Shown here: piece by piece, positions 12,301 through 32,141 of the stretch | Numbering within the stretch: position 1 is the first letter of the stretch | How the letters are laid out: every line of letters begins with the position of its first letter | Assembly: GCF_009389715.1 (NCBI RefSeq) | Contig: NC_052409.1 | Location: 3,375,275-3,439,274 of the forward strand | Reading direction: 5' to 3' | Source of the DNA: Phoenix dactylifera | Lineage: Eukaryota > Streptophyta > Magnoliopsida > Arecales > Arecaceae | Length of the DNA: 64,000 nucleotides | Notes under the pieces: model-generated | Database searches by the model: none | Seen by the model: only the letters and a program-made list of their open reading frames with translations | Told to the model about the DNA's origin: nothing | Translations under genes and position numbers: made by a program

Positions 12301-13454
12301 GCCAGTTGAAGAAGAGTATCTATGGCCTCAAGCAAGCGCCCCGCTCCTGGTATCGTTCTCTTCGGGACGCTCTGCTCAGTTATGGTTTTCACACTTCCCG
12401 CACTGATACATCTCTCTTTATTCATCTTTCAAATGATTCTACATGTTACTGCCTGGTATACGATGATGATATTATTATCACCGGCAGTAATTCTTCTATT
12501 GTTTCTGACATTATCTCTCGGTTGAGTGCCCGGTTCTCCATTAAAGACTTGGGTGATCTTCACTACTTCTTGGGTATCGAGGTCATTCCAACCACTCAGG
12601 GCCTTTTTCTTTCCCAGCACAAATATGTGCGTGATCTTCTGGCTCGGGCTAACATGGATGGAGCAAAGGCAGTCCAAACTCCTCTTTCCACCAGCACCTC
12701 CCTCGTTCTTAGTGATGGTTCTCCTCCTGCTGATTGTACGGCATATCGCAAGATCGTCAGTAGTCTTCAGTATCTCGGTCTCACTCGGCCAGATATTGTC
12801 TTTGCTGTTTATCGTCTGTCCCAATTCATGCATCGGCCAACTACTACTCACTGGGCTGCTGCCAAGCGATTGCTTCGATACCTGAAGCATACCATCTTTG
12901 ATGGGATTCATCTCCGGAAAAACAGTGCTCTGGAACTTCAGACCTATACCGATGCTGACTGGGCTGGGGATCATGATTCCAGGATCTCTACTACAGCTTT
13001 CATTACCTTCCTTGGTCAGAATCCAATTTCCTGGACTGCTCGCAAACAACGAGCCGTCTCTCGCTCGTCCACTGAAGCAGAATTCCGAGCATTGGCTGCT
13101 ACAACCTCGGAAACAGTTTGGCTGCACTCTCTTATCTCTAAGCTTGGTCTCATGCTTATGCATGCTCCACGACTTCTCTGTGATAATATCGGAGCCCATC
13201 ACTTTAGTCTCAATCCAGTTCAGCACTCCCGCATGAAGCATATTGAGATCGATCTGCTCTTTGTCCGGGATCTGGTACAGAAAGGTAAGATCAGACTTCA
13301 TCATATCCATACTACTGATCAGCTCGCTGATCTATTGACCAAACCCCTGGCTCGTCATCGTTTCCGGCTGCTCAAATCCAAGATTGGTCTTGCTGATGGC
13401 ACGTCCATCTTGCGGGGGCGTGTAGAGCCAGTAACACCAGCACCTCCGCCTTGA
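9306..13454 (+). CDS. copia gag-pol polyprotein
   Basis: A single 1,382-residue frame whose last codons run into the right LTR. The first Met (9306) abuts the primer-binding site; MADSSS at 9363 is an equally plausible start. Domain order is copia type. A gag region covers about residues 30-230, with a CCHC zinc knuckle at 284-297 (CQICDRVGHIAKHC). An aspartic protease lies near 320. The integrase zinc region is near 455-500, and its core has acidic residues at about 521, 584 and 618. Reverse transcriptase spans about 880-1130 and RNase H starts near 1215 (TDADWAGDHD). Integrase before reverse transcriptase is the copia signature. It belongs to the mobile element, not to the host gene set. 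Confidence 0.95.
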   Translation: MHSPMSFLFAPLPLTHVCAMADSSSPSVHQSTFSSTENSLVAINASSQITARLTPTNFPSWQAQFESLLLGYNLYGYVDGTLSGSTSSSSNHWFRQDKLILNAILASVSDVVVPLIASSKTSCDAWSKLTKLYASRSRTRVMQLKEELTLLQRGDRSVSVYLHSVKTIVDELALIDSPLPDDDITLYVLNGLGPEYRDIAAPIRARETSLSFEELHDLLVSHEAYLKRLEASSPALVATANSSQRRQFFGSRSFKRSFNNSRTNPDHKGDSKQRYSKQRYAPKCQICDRVGHIAKHCPQLPSSAPMANCASASHPPDKRWLIDSAASHNITGKLSNLHLHSEYDGTDEVVIGDGSGLPVTHVGSLTLPLSTRLFHLNDTLCVPDLQKNLISVHQFTKHNYVFIEFHPSFSLVKDRRTGKLLLQGPCDNGVYPLPDSCERQPSPLKTAFVHERISLAGWHGRLGHPSPKVVSRLVRSFLLPINSSVSCSNLCNACAINKAHKLPFHSHGMTSTAPFELLYTDVWGPSPIVSFTGHRYYIIFIDYFTKYMWFFPLKQKSDVQTLFPQFHRMVTTRFNTKIRSLYSDNGGEFVALQSYLSRHGISHYTSAPHTPQQNGVSERRHRHVVETGLTLLTHASLPREFWSYAFATATYLINRMPTPVLNYKSPLEALFGLPPNYLKLRTFGCLCYPWLRPYNTHKLQPKSLACLFVGYSTSQSAYLCLHLPTKRLYVSRHVQFDEAVFPYKESVFNSSLRPSPVRMSSTDASPVINIPMGVSPLSTCSSTDASSSPSTASTAPPSSPLPTSLASSTERSAAPPDDQLQDPPPARPHPMITRSMNNIYCPKRLFVATKYPLPEPIEPTCVSQALKDYRWRTAMSEEITALLKHGTWDLVPPSAEQNIVGNKWVFRVKRNSNGSISRFKARLVAKGFHQRPGVDYAETFSPVVKSATIRLILSIAVMKGWCLRQLDMNNAFLHGDLAESVFMRQPPGFEDSSKPHFVCQLKKSIYGLKQAPRSWYRSLRDALLSYGFHTSRTDTSLFIHLSNDSTCYCLVYDDDIIITGSNSSIVSDIISRLSARFSIKDLGDLHYFLGIEVIPTTQGLFLSQHKYVRDLLARANMDGAKAVQTPLSTSTSLVLSDGSPPADCTAYRKIVSSLQYLGLTRPDIVFAVYRLSQFMHRPTTTHWAAAKRLLRYLKHTIFDGIHLRKNSALELQTYTDADWAGDHDSRISTTAFITFLGQNPISWTARKQRAVSRSSTEAEFRALAATTSETVWLHSLISKLGLMLMHAPRLLCDNIGAHHFSLNPVQHSRMKHIEIDLLFVRDLVQKGKIRLHHIHTTDQLADLLTKPLARHRFRLLKSKIGLADGTSILRGRVEPVTPAPPP

Positions 13455-13638
13455 GCTACGTATCCACAACTTCCTAACAGTCTGCAGATATGATACGAAC
13501 CAACTCAGTTGTTATGAGTTGTTGTAACTGAGAATAATATTGTAACTGATCCTCAGCTGTATCTGTGTATATATATCTATCATGTAATCACTGACTATGT
13601 GGAAAACCTTTTAGAAAACTGTTACTCATATCTTTACA
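13421..13638 (+). repeat. 3' LTR of the copia element
   Basis: 218 bp, preceded by a G-rich polypurine-like stretch (TTGCGGGGGCG) at about 13410-13420. It contains the last codons of the gag-pol frame. Confidence 0.93.
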
Positions 13639-13643
13639 GTTGT

Positions 13644-16260
13644 AACATGCTGAGCTTTGGTATCTCGGTAATATTTCTTGATAACGATACTAAGTAGACT
13701 AAAACAAGCTACTTGAATGGTGTAGGAGTTGCTTCTAGCCTAAGAAGCTGTTTTGAAGCACGTAACTTGGAGTTGTCGGCTGGAGCCCAATGTCGAGGAA
13801 AGCGTTGAGAAGTCCCAGCACCGCACGCGGTTAAATTCCAACCCATTTAAAAGGCGTGTCGCACTGTAGAGACTTACCATGAAAATCCGAAAGAGTTTTC
13901 TCGATTTTGTCGTGATCTCTTATTCTCGATTAGATTGCCGAATCCATTGTGATCTTCCGTAGAGGAAGAGCTGCCGGTGTTTGGGCCCCCGTTCGGCAGT
14001 CTCGTGACGTGCGTGGGACTAGACCTAAAACAATATGGGGCTCATGTTGATGTCGAGTTTGGCTTGACCCAATCACTTCTTTGTTCTTCCAAGCCAGAGG
14101 TCTTGATGCCTTGGCCTTTTCCGCTGGGGAGGACTGAGGAGAGACATTGGATCTCGATAGAACCATGTCTTTGATCCAAGGATGCGTCCACCACTATTGT
14201 ACATAGAGATGTTTTGCATGTGGCAATGTAAAGGAGGAGAAATTACATCCTACGTGACTGTGTATCATATGTCCGTGCTTGTTGCCAGTTGTTGCTGCTA
14301 GGAATCGGCCTAGCAAGTGAAGTGTTGGTACTGGAGGACTCGGCGATCAACTGTTTGGATCGTGCTAGGTTGCGACTCAAGGTAGGAGGTAGGTGCCGGG
14401 ATTCTGGTCCGCGACTGTGCTCTAATCTAAAATAGGGAATACGAAGAAATCCTATTGCTAGGGTGTGTTTGGTGGGGATCTTCCAATAGCTATGTTAGGA
14501 CGATACTCAGAGAATAGAAGGAGGTTTTCAACAATAGTATATCAGAGCATTTATCTGAAAGGTGTTTCGGAGAGTTGGTTGTATTGGCGAAGGTGAGAAC
14601 CTAATGTCGTGGAGTTCAGGCATGCGGATCGGCCATAATTGCCAGGTCTCCACACCTTCCGAATATCAAATGTGGACGTTTTGCACATGATTTACGTCTT
14701 TGGTACATGTGATTTAAGAGATTGTGTGGAATCTCGGTTGGGATGTCACCAGCCATAAAGAACTTTTGAAATTCAAACTTGGTTACATGCTTTCAGGCAT
14801 ACTAAGTAGCTGGCCTTGACTGGTGGTATGCCGGCTCCATGGTGAGCTTTGGTTGAACGACCCCTCGCATAAGCTATAGTCAGTTTTGATACATATCACC
14901 GATCATAGCCACTTGTTTCTTTAATGATACACGGAGATGATGGGCCTCATAGAAACTGAGCCACCATGATTCACGGACATGGTCATATTCTACATGCTAC
15001 ATAGGATATAATTTCTCGTAAATAAAATTGGTGCCATAATAAACCATCCTCTTTTTTTTTTGATGAATTAGTGGTCATTAAAAGATTGTAACATTTTAAT
15101 TATAGGTACAATATCTGGACTGAGCTGCCCACTTTCATGGTGATCACCTAATGTGTGGCAGAAGACATGGAAAGGACAACTGCCGAAGGCCTTGCTATGT
15201 TGGTTACTCAGTAGGCGGCCGGATTCTTGTGAAGGCAGCGAAGGCCCATGTATTGAAACGCGAGTTTGGCAAAGAACGTAGCCATCTTTTTCCGGTCACC
15301 ATAACCGGACCGATTACAGGGAAAACAGGTTCAATAAGCCAGTGAGATCAAGGCCATCTCTTTCTCAATGACAAGGTCGTGACATGAGATGTCATACGCG
15401 CATGTTTCTTGGATCCTGCGAATGGGGACTTGGAGTGGTACAAGGAATCAAGCTGCAAAATTAGTGACTTCTAACGTCACATGAATTTAGGTGTACTAGT
15501 GGAGCTTCATTAATATATTTTTCAGATGGTTGTAAAATGTTTTTATTTCTTTTAAAAAACTATACGGGCATCCTTCTAAATTGAGATGAAAAATATTTCT
15601 ATCCGATATTTTTAAACTTTTCTATCAGACAAATATAACTTATTTCTTTTTGTTATAATATTGCCCAGCAGCCCATCTGTGATAGATAAGTTAGATTTTT
15701 AATTTCTATTGCGTTCTTCTTCATTAAAGACACACACAAACACACACAGATATATTGGTACATCGGCGAACCATACATAATGAGTGTGAGTATAGCCTAT
15801 AAAATTAGAAAGAAGTAGAAAATATAAAAAAGACGGTACAGAGTCGTGTCTTTCTCGGATAACACCTAACACCTCTATCTTTAAGAAGGATCCACTGGAG
15901 ATATTAATTTCACCTTTCTTGATGATCAACTGCTTGTTCTGAGCTCATCTATGCAGGATCGGTAAATGACATTGACATAGTGGATGGGGAGGGGTGGGGA
16001 GCGATTTTGTTGATTCAAGAGGTTAGGGTTCAAAAGAGGGCGAGGAGGGAGGTGAGGATCCCACTGGTGAATGGAGGAGGAGGAGGGCTTGGGCTTGGAT
16101 GCGGCAGCAAGATAAGGCGTGCTACGACTAAGAGTGCGGTTTGGGGTTGGGTGGAGGAGGAGGGGGCGATGGAGGTTTGGTGGATGGGGATAGGGTGAGA
16201 GGCAAAGGGTTGAGGGGAGAGGTGAGTGGCAATGGCAAGGAGGCGAGCATGGGGTCATCA
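13644..16260. other. intergenic, no supported gene
   Basis: Continues the host sequence interrupted by the solo LTR and the copia element. Mixed-composition DNA with short ORFs only. One, at 15151-15345, has a weak Cys/His look (CGRRHGKDNC) that could be an old zinc-knuckle scrap, but it is too little to call. 15930-16260 is G-rich on the + strand and encodes only low-complexity peptides. Confidence 0.4.
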
Positions 16261-18757
16261 TGACTGCAAAAAGGAGGCGACCTTCGAACTCATTGAGATT
16301 GCATGGCGAATGGTAGTCACTGGCTTCGCCTAAGAGTGTGTCGATATTCTACATTCTTATCCATCAACTTTTGTCAAGGAGAGTGTCGCTCGACTTGGGC
16401 TCCACCCCCGAATTGCCAAGGAGGTTCAGAACATTACCTATATGGAACTCAAGGATAAGATTGCTTGCTGGATTAAAGCCCTCAACTTGATCTTTTGCAT
16501 TCGCATCCTTGGCGAGTGTTGTCTCATTGGTCTTCATGATCGATTGTTCACCGGCCTCTTTGACCCAATCTTCATCGCCCTCCATGGCCGGATCTTCACC
16601 GGAGCTATGAGAGAAAAGAATATGAGTCGAGTTCCATTCCATTGTCTGTTAAAATAATTTTTATATAATTTTACTTTTTAAGATATAATTATCATAATGT
16701 TGGATGTAATATTAGCAAATCATGGGACTTGCTAGTAAGTATGTAATTATATCTCCAAAACTATAGTCAGCTAATTTAGTGGGAAGGGCATTAAAGAAAT
16801 AGGAGCTCTGTTTTGTTATCATGTGATGATCATGTAATAATGATTTTTAATGGAGATAGATGATTGAGTTACATTGTAATGAATAAATAAGTTATAGTGT
16901 CTCATTGAAAAAAAAAAATGGAGCTCAAACTGAAAGGTGTGTCCATGTAATAATAAAGAAAAGGCTTCGACAAACTTTATAATTATATTTAGAAAAAAGT
17001 AGAAAAATTGGCGAAAGTAGGGTCTAAGTTTCTTTTTCTTTCATCGATAAATCCTAATTGAGATATATAGCCTCCATTTGTGCCAATGAGGTCCTTTTTT
17101 GTATAGTGTATAATTTCGATCGAATTCTTCTTCTAGTTAAAAGAGGACATAACTTTTTTAAAATATATATGACTAGCAAAATAATTATGAAAAAGCTAAA
17201 ATTCTAGAAGATATAGATCTCAATTTTTACATCGACTGTGCTTATAGATGCTTGTCTAGTTCTTTCCGGATCGGAAGATACATATCCAATCAAATTCCTC
17301 CAAGAAAAGAAAAATTTTATTTTGATGACCCATTTTGAGGTTTAAATGATGAAATTTGGTCTGTTCGGTGTGCTACACTCTTTATGTGCTAGAGCTACTT
17401 TGTAGAGCTTAAAAAGTTAGTTGGTTTAATAAAAAGCATCTCAACTGGATGCAGTAAGGGCGAGTTATGACTTCAAAAAGTTTGACATATAATTTAGCTT
17501 TCTAATATGACAGATCTCGCTCTTGGACTTTGTCCAGTCCTTGCTATAGTGGCCAAAATAATTCGCATTAAATTTGATGATCCTCCTAAATTATTTAGCA
17601 ATATTGCTTCTTCTTCTTCTTTTTTTCTTAACTTCCATTATTGAGGAATATCTTTACATAATTTTGTACATAAAAAGTAATTAGTTTTTATACATTTGTT
17701 ATTTAATAATCATATATAATAGAATTATTTTTTCTTGAGCTTCATGGGTTAAGATATTAGTATGAGCGTGTTTTTTGATCTGGGATTTTGTTTACCTTTT
17801 GAACTTGTAACCCTATTTATTAGCATATTTGGTTAAAATTATGTTTGTTGGACTCCTTAAATTCAAATTTGTTTGGGTTTAGATTGAGTTTAAATGTAAC
17901 CCCATCCATGAATTCATTAAATGAAAATAAGGAAAGAACGTGAATTTTATTCTTTAGAGGATAGGCTGATTAGATTCAAAAGATATGCAATAATCTTGCA
18001 ATAGAAAAAGCCAAAAGCCAGTATTTCTGGATTTTTTTTGTTTTCTTTTAATAAGGCGGGTTAAATTTTATTTCACCTCTTGTCTCTTGATACTGCATTC
18101 CTTGTAACGCCTTGCATTAGAGGCGACAGTAGGTTTGTTAGAACCAAAAAAAAGAAGAAAAAGAAAAAGAAAAAAACTCAACCCATTTATAGTCAAGTTA
18201 TTTTAAGTGGATCCCAGGGATATCAATAGACATGGGTCAAGACATGGCATATGCAACATAACGAAAATACCTTATTTTCAGGGAAATCTAATTTTGGCTT
18301 CACTTATTTGCTGCATATCTCAAATAATGGAAGTGAAATATGGTCAAGATGAGGGGATCTATGGTTCATGGATTGAAATGAGAGAGAAATAAAGGCTTCA
18401 CTTGATTACACAACATTCTCAATCATCCAAATTAACAAAATTTTGATCAGACCCACCTTGCACCTAACTTGGAGAAATTTGAACCAAGTTAGTTCTTCAA
18501 ATGAACGAGATAGACCCCCTTTTTTTTGGCTTTTCCATGAATTGGTTATTAAAGAATTTACAGAGCATTATTAATGCCTTTTTTGATTGTCCATGATACC
18601 AGCAAATTAGCTGTTTTAAAACGAGCAATGGCTTAGAATAACTGGTGCATACTCCTATTCAACATGATAAGATTCATAAAATTCAATTTTACACTAAGCA
18701 ACTATAAGTAACTCAAAATGCGAACTCTCCAAGATTGGACCTACGCGTCTCCACCTT
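16261..18757. other. AT-rich intergenic stretch
   Basis: Long AT-rich stretch with several A or T runs (for example near 16910 and 18150). No coding, RNA or repeat structure was recognised. Confidence 0.45.
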
Positions 18758-18778
18758 TTGTTTTTTATCTCTAGTTTA

Positions 18779-19023
18779 AAATTTGCCATCTCGGTACCGA
18801 CCCCATACTGGTGCCACGCTAGCACAGTGTTGGTCCGCTATGGTATAAATTTTTTTTTAACATACCGAGTATCTATACGCCACTTGTACGGGATACTAGT
18901 ACTGAACCGATATGATATAGTATGCTCCGTACCGTCCAGTTCAGGCTGGTACAATATGGTATACTCAATACCGTCCGGTTCAGGCTGATACGACATACCA
19001 TGCTCCAATCGGCCTCTCCGCAT
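18779..19023. repeat. GGTACC/ATACCG-rich dispersed repeat with a 39-bp tandem pair
   Basis: A block rich in CGGTACCG, GGTATA and TACCGTCC words. Two adjacent 39-bp units at 18920-18958 and 18959-18997 share TACCGTCC(A/G)GTTCAGGCTG. Its word content resembles the insertions at 21007 and 51452, so it may be a decayed member of the same family. Boundaries are uncertain. Confidence 0.6.
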
Positions 19024-20260
19024 GCATACTCTTAAACCGCTTTTTTTTTTATTTGCTCTTTTTTTTGCCGAGTCATTCCTTCTTCAGTTCTATTTATTAA
19101 GCACTAGTTTGAGTAACGCTCTTGATCTACATGAACAAAGGGGTTTGTGTGGTTCACGAATCACGAGGAATTGAACTACATGTACAGTAGTGCAAGTAAA
19201 TTACCAAATGTCCATGTCCATGGTCGCATCAACTCCATGTCCGGATCATTGCAATCCAACTAGGCCAGCTCATAGATCATATCTAATGAGCCCAATAACG
19301 AAACGAACTCTCCCTCTGAAACAATTCCAAGCCCAAGCGAAATGGGCTGCGTTTTGGGGTTCGGTGAGGCCACCTTTGTTTAACTACAAGAGAAACGCGT
19401 AAGGCACCGGAAGTGACCGTCCGTTCGAAATCAGACGGATTTGAGCCAGCCATGCCCGTTTCTGGACCCCCACTCGATCGTGCGGTTCTTGCTGTGAAAG
19501 CGTTACATTGAGATTCGTGAAACGCCTCAGCGGCACCCAGAAAGGCCCCCTCCCTTCACCCTTTAACTCGCTCTCCCCTCCGGTCCCAAGAATCCCAGAT
19601 CCCGGACTCGACCTCCTCGGGCGACGTCTCACCCTCCCAGAGTCGTCTCCTCCGCGTTCGCCTTCCCTCGACTCCTCTCTCGGTTCTTTGTGAGAGATCT
19701 CTAGATCCAAGATCTCAGGCAAGATCTCTTCTCTCCGCCTTCTTGATCTTGAATATCTTCGGATCTTTGTGTCGGTCTTAAATTTGAGCATTAGATCCTT
19801 AGGGTTTTCTTGAAATCGTGCTTTCGTTTGCAAGGATGTCGTCGCGGATTTTGTTACAGTCGGATCTGGAATCACACCGGATCACATCGCTGAATCGATT
19901 ACCCTAAGTTTGAGATTCATATGGGATAAAACAAGAATAGATCTGAATTGTTGGCATTCTCTCAGATCTAAAGCATCGTTTCTAGAACTGTTTAGAATGA
20001 GAAAATCGTACCTCTGTCAGCTCTGATAGGAGTGTAAATTCTCTTTTTTATATAGAATCTGGTGGAAGTTGTGTTCTGATTTTGTCTTTCTTTTGTTGTC
20101 TGCTTGAGATGTGTCGAAACTTTTTGTTTGACCTGCTTGAATTTTATCGCTGATCCATAAAATTTCGTGTATTTTGACGTTACTTAATTGCCTTGATTCT
20201 AGGTGCTTCATTTGCTGAGACCTACAATTGCATATTGTTCGTGGTGTTCATTCATCCAAA
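19024..20260 (+). promoter_or_regulatory. promoter and 5' leader region of the delta-COP gene
   Basis: A CT-rich, GC-richer segment at about 19540-19740 looks like a transcribed leader. A 5' UTR intron is possible between 19719 (a CAG/GCAAGA junction, fitting the rare GC-AG donor consensus) and the acceptor at 20201-20202 (TTGATTCTAG). This is inference; no transcript was available. Confidence 0.35.
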
Positions 20261-30943
<10,683 letters not shown>

Positions 30944-30946
30944 TTT

Positions 30947-31059
30947 ATGATGGAAATAATTTGTGGCATTGAACCTGTCTTTCAAATTGACTTTATCTGT
31001 AGTATGATGGAAATGGTTTGTGGCATTGAACTGGTCTTTCAAATTGACTTTATATGTAG
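30947..31059. repeat. 57-bp tandem duplication just after the delta-COP stop codon
   Basis: ATGATGGAAAT, TTTGTGGCATTGAAC and TTTCAAATTGACTTTAT recur in order in 30947-31003 and 31004-31059. It begins three bases after the TGA and so lies in the 3' UTR. Confidence 0.9.
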
Positions 31060-32141
31060 GGCCTTTGTTTTATCCCCACTCATCCACGAACCTTGGCAGT
31101 GAAACAAGATTTTAAATTTGTGCGCCTAAAGTTTTTTAACTGTTATTTCAAAAGAATAAACGGATTTATTATGCGTTTTTTCAAGTCGGTGGATAATTAT
31201 CGTGCATTCAGAAAGTACGTGAATGGGTCACCAAAAGAGTTACTGCATGTTGCCTGCAGTCTGGTTTAACTCCTAGTCGATGCTACGTCGCATCCTTCTG
31301 TGTTCAACCTTTTTGTGAAATTTTGCAGCATATTTATTTTAGTATTAACAAATCAATATATGAAGCCAGACCTAAAAAAGACTTTCTTATGGAGAAAAAA
31401 AATGCAAAATTACTGGATCATTAACGACGTATAGGAGGAATTTATGCAGGTCCCTTTTGTATATATGAACATAAAGTTATTCCTTACACCCAACAAACTG
31501 CAATTATTTCCTTTCATATAAAAGGTTCGATTAGGATAGAATTGGGAGATCAATTGGCTTGGAAACTTGTATTTTTTATTTTTAATGACCAAAAGTTGCT
31601 CTGAGATGGGTTGGGTAGAACGCTATGGACAGCAAGTGGCAGAATTGGAGTCTTCGAGAAAAGAAAAGAAAAGAAGAAAAAAAAACATTTCCTGCACTGG
31701 CAGGTTCAAACTATATGGCGGCATTCCTACCGCCCCATTACAAATCCCAGACATCAAAGAAAAGAAGACATAAAGCACGCTCCAGGTAGGACAAGCATCA
31801 GATTTGCAGCCCCGCAATAAATTAGCAGTTGGCTATATGATTCAACATGATGGTTGACCATTAAAATAAGGTTCAACATACATCCATCGCATACCACAAT
31901 ATGTTTTGACATAAGGTTGTGCAGTCAGCTCAAAGCCTGGCTCCCCACAAAATACACCGGCCTAAGTTCAAAACTTCACCCAACTCGCTACGATCTGAAA
32001 ATTGCAGGTAGCTATGCCCTGCTATATTAAGTTAGGCTATAGTATCATATGGTAATAATATTTCAAGTACTGTCAAGTTAGTACAAAATTGGCCAAACAA
32101 GCTGGCCTCTCACCCTCGGAGATCATGAAGGCTTCTCTAAC
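31060..32141. other. region between convergent delta-COP and UNG genes
   Basis: Should hold both 3' UTRs. Short A-rich and purine runs (31655-31690) but no gene, hairpin repeat or RNA gene was recognised. Confidence 0.5.

Larger units (their letters stand above)
9076..13638 (+). mobile_element. Ty1/copia LTR retrotransposon, apparently whole and young
   Basis: A 4,563-bp element with 218-bp LTRs at 9076-9293 and 13421-13638, both TG...CA. A primer-binding site for initiator Met-tRNA (TGGTATCAGAGC, 9294-9305) follows the left LTR, and one long gag-pol frame fills the interior. The two LTRs differ at one position by eye (about 0.5%). At an assumed 0.65-1.3 x 10^-8 changes per site per year this is roughly 0.2-0.35 million years. 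The flanks can be read as a 5-bp duplication ACAGT (9071-9075 and 13636-13640) whose ACA overlaps the LTR terminus. It sits in the boundary of the older solo LTR. It looks whole, with no obvious break in the coding frame. Confidence 0.95.

Noticed and set aside
12429-13310. 293-codon minus-strand ORF inside the copia element
   Set aside because: Antisense shadow of the reverse transcriptase and RNase H coding frame; no independent protein features.
15151-15345. Cys/His-containing 64-codon ORF (CGRRHGKDNC)
   Set aside because: Spacing does not match a complete CCHC zinc knuckle and no neighbouring gag sequence is visible.
15926-16261. 111-codon Pro/Ser-rich minus-strand ORF
   Set aside because: Antisense of a G-rich low-complexity block; no start context or splice structure.
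31567-31820. Overlapping ORFs on both strands between delta-COP and UNG
   Set aside because: Contain a purine run and lie where two 3' UTRs are expected; no recognisable domain.
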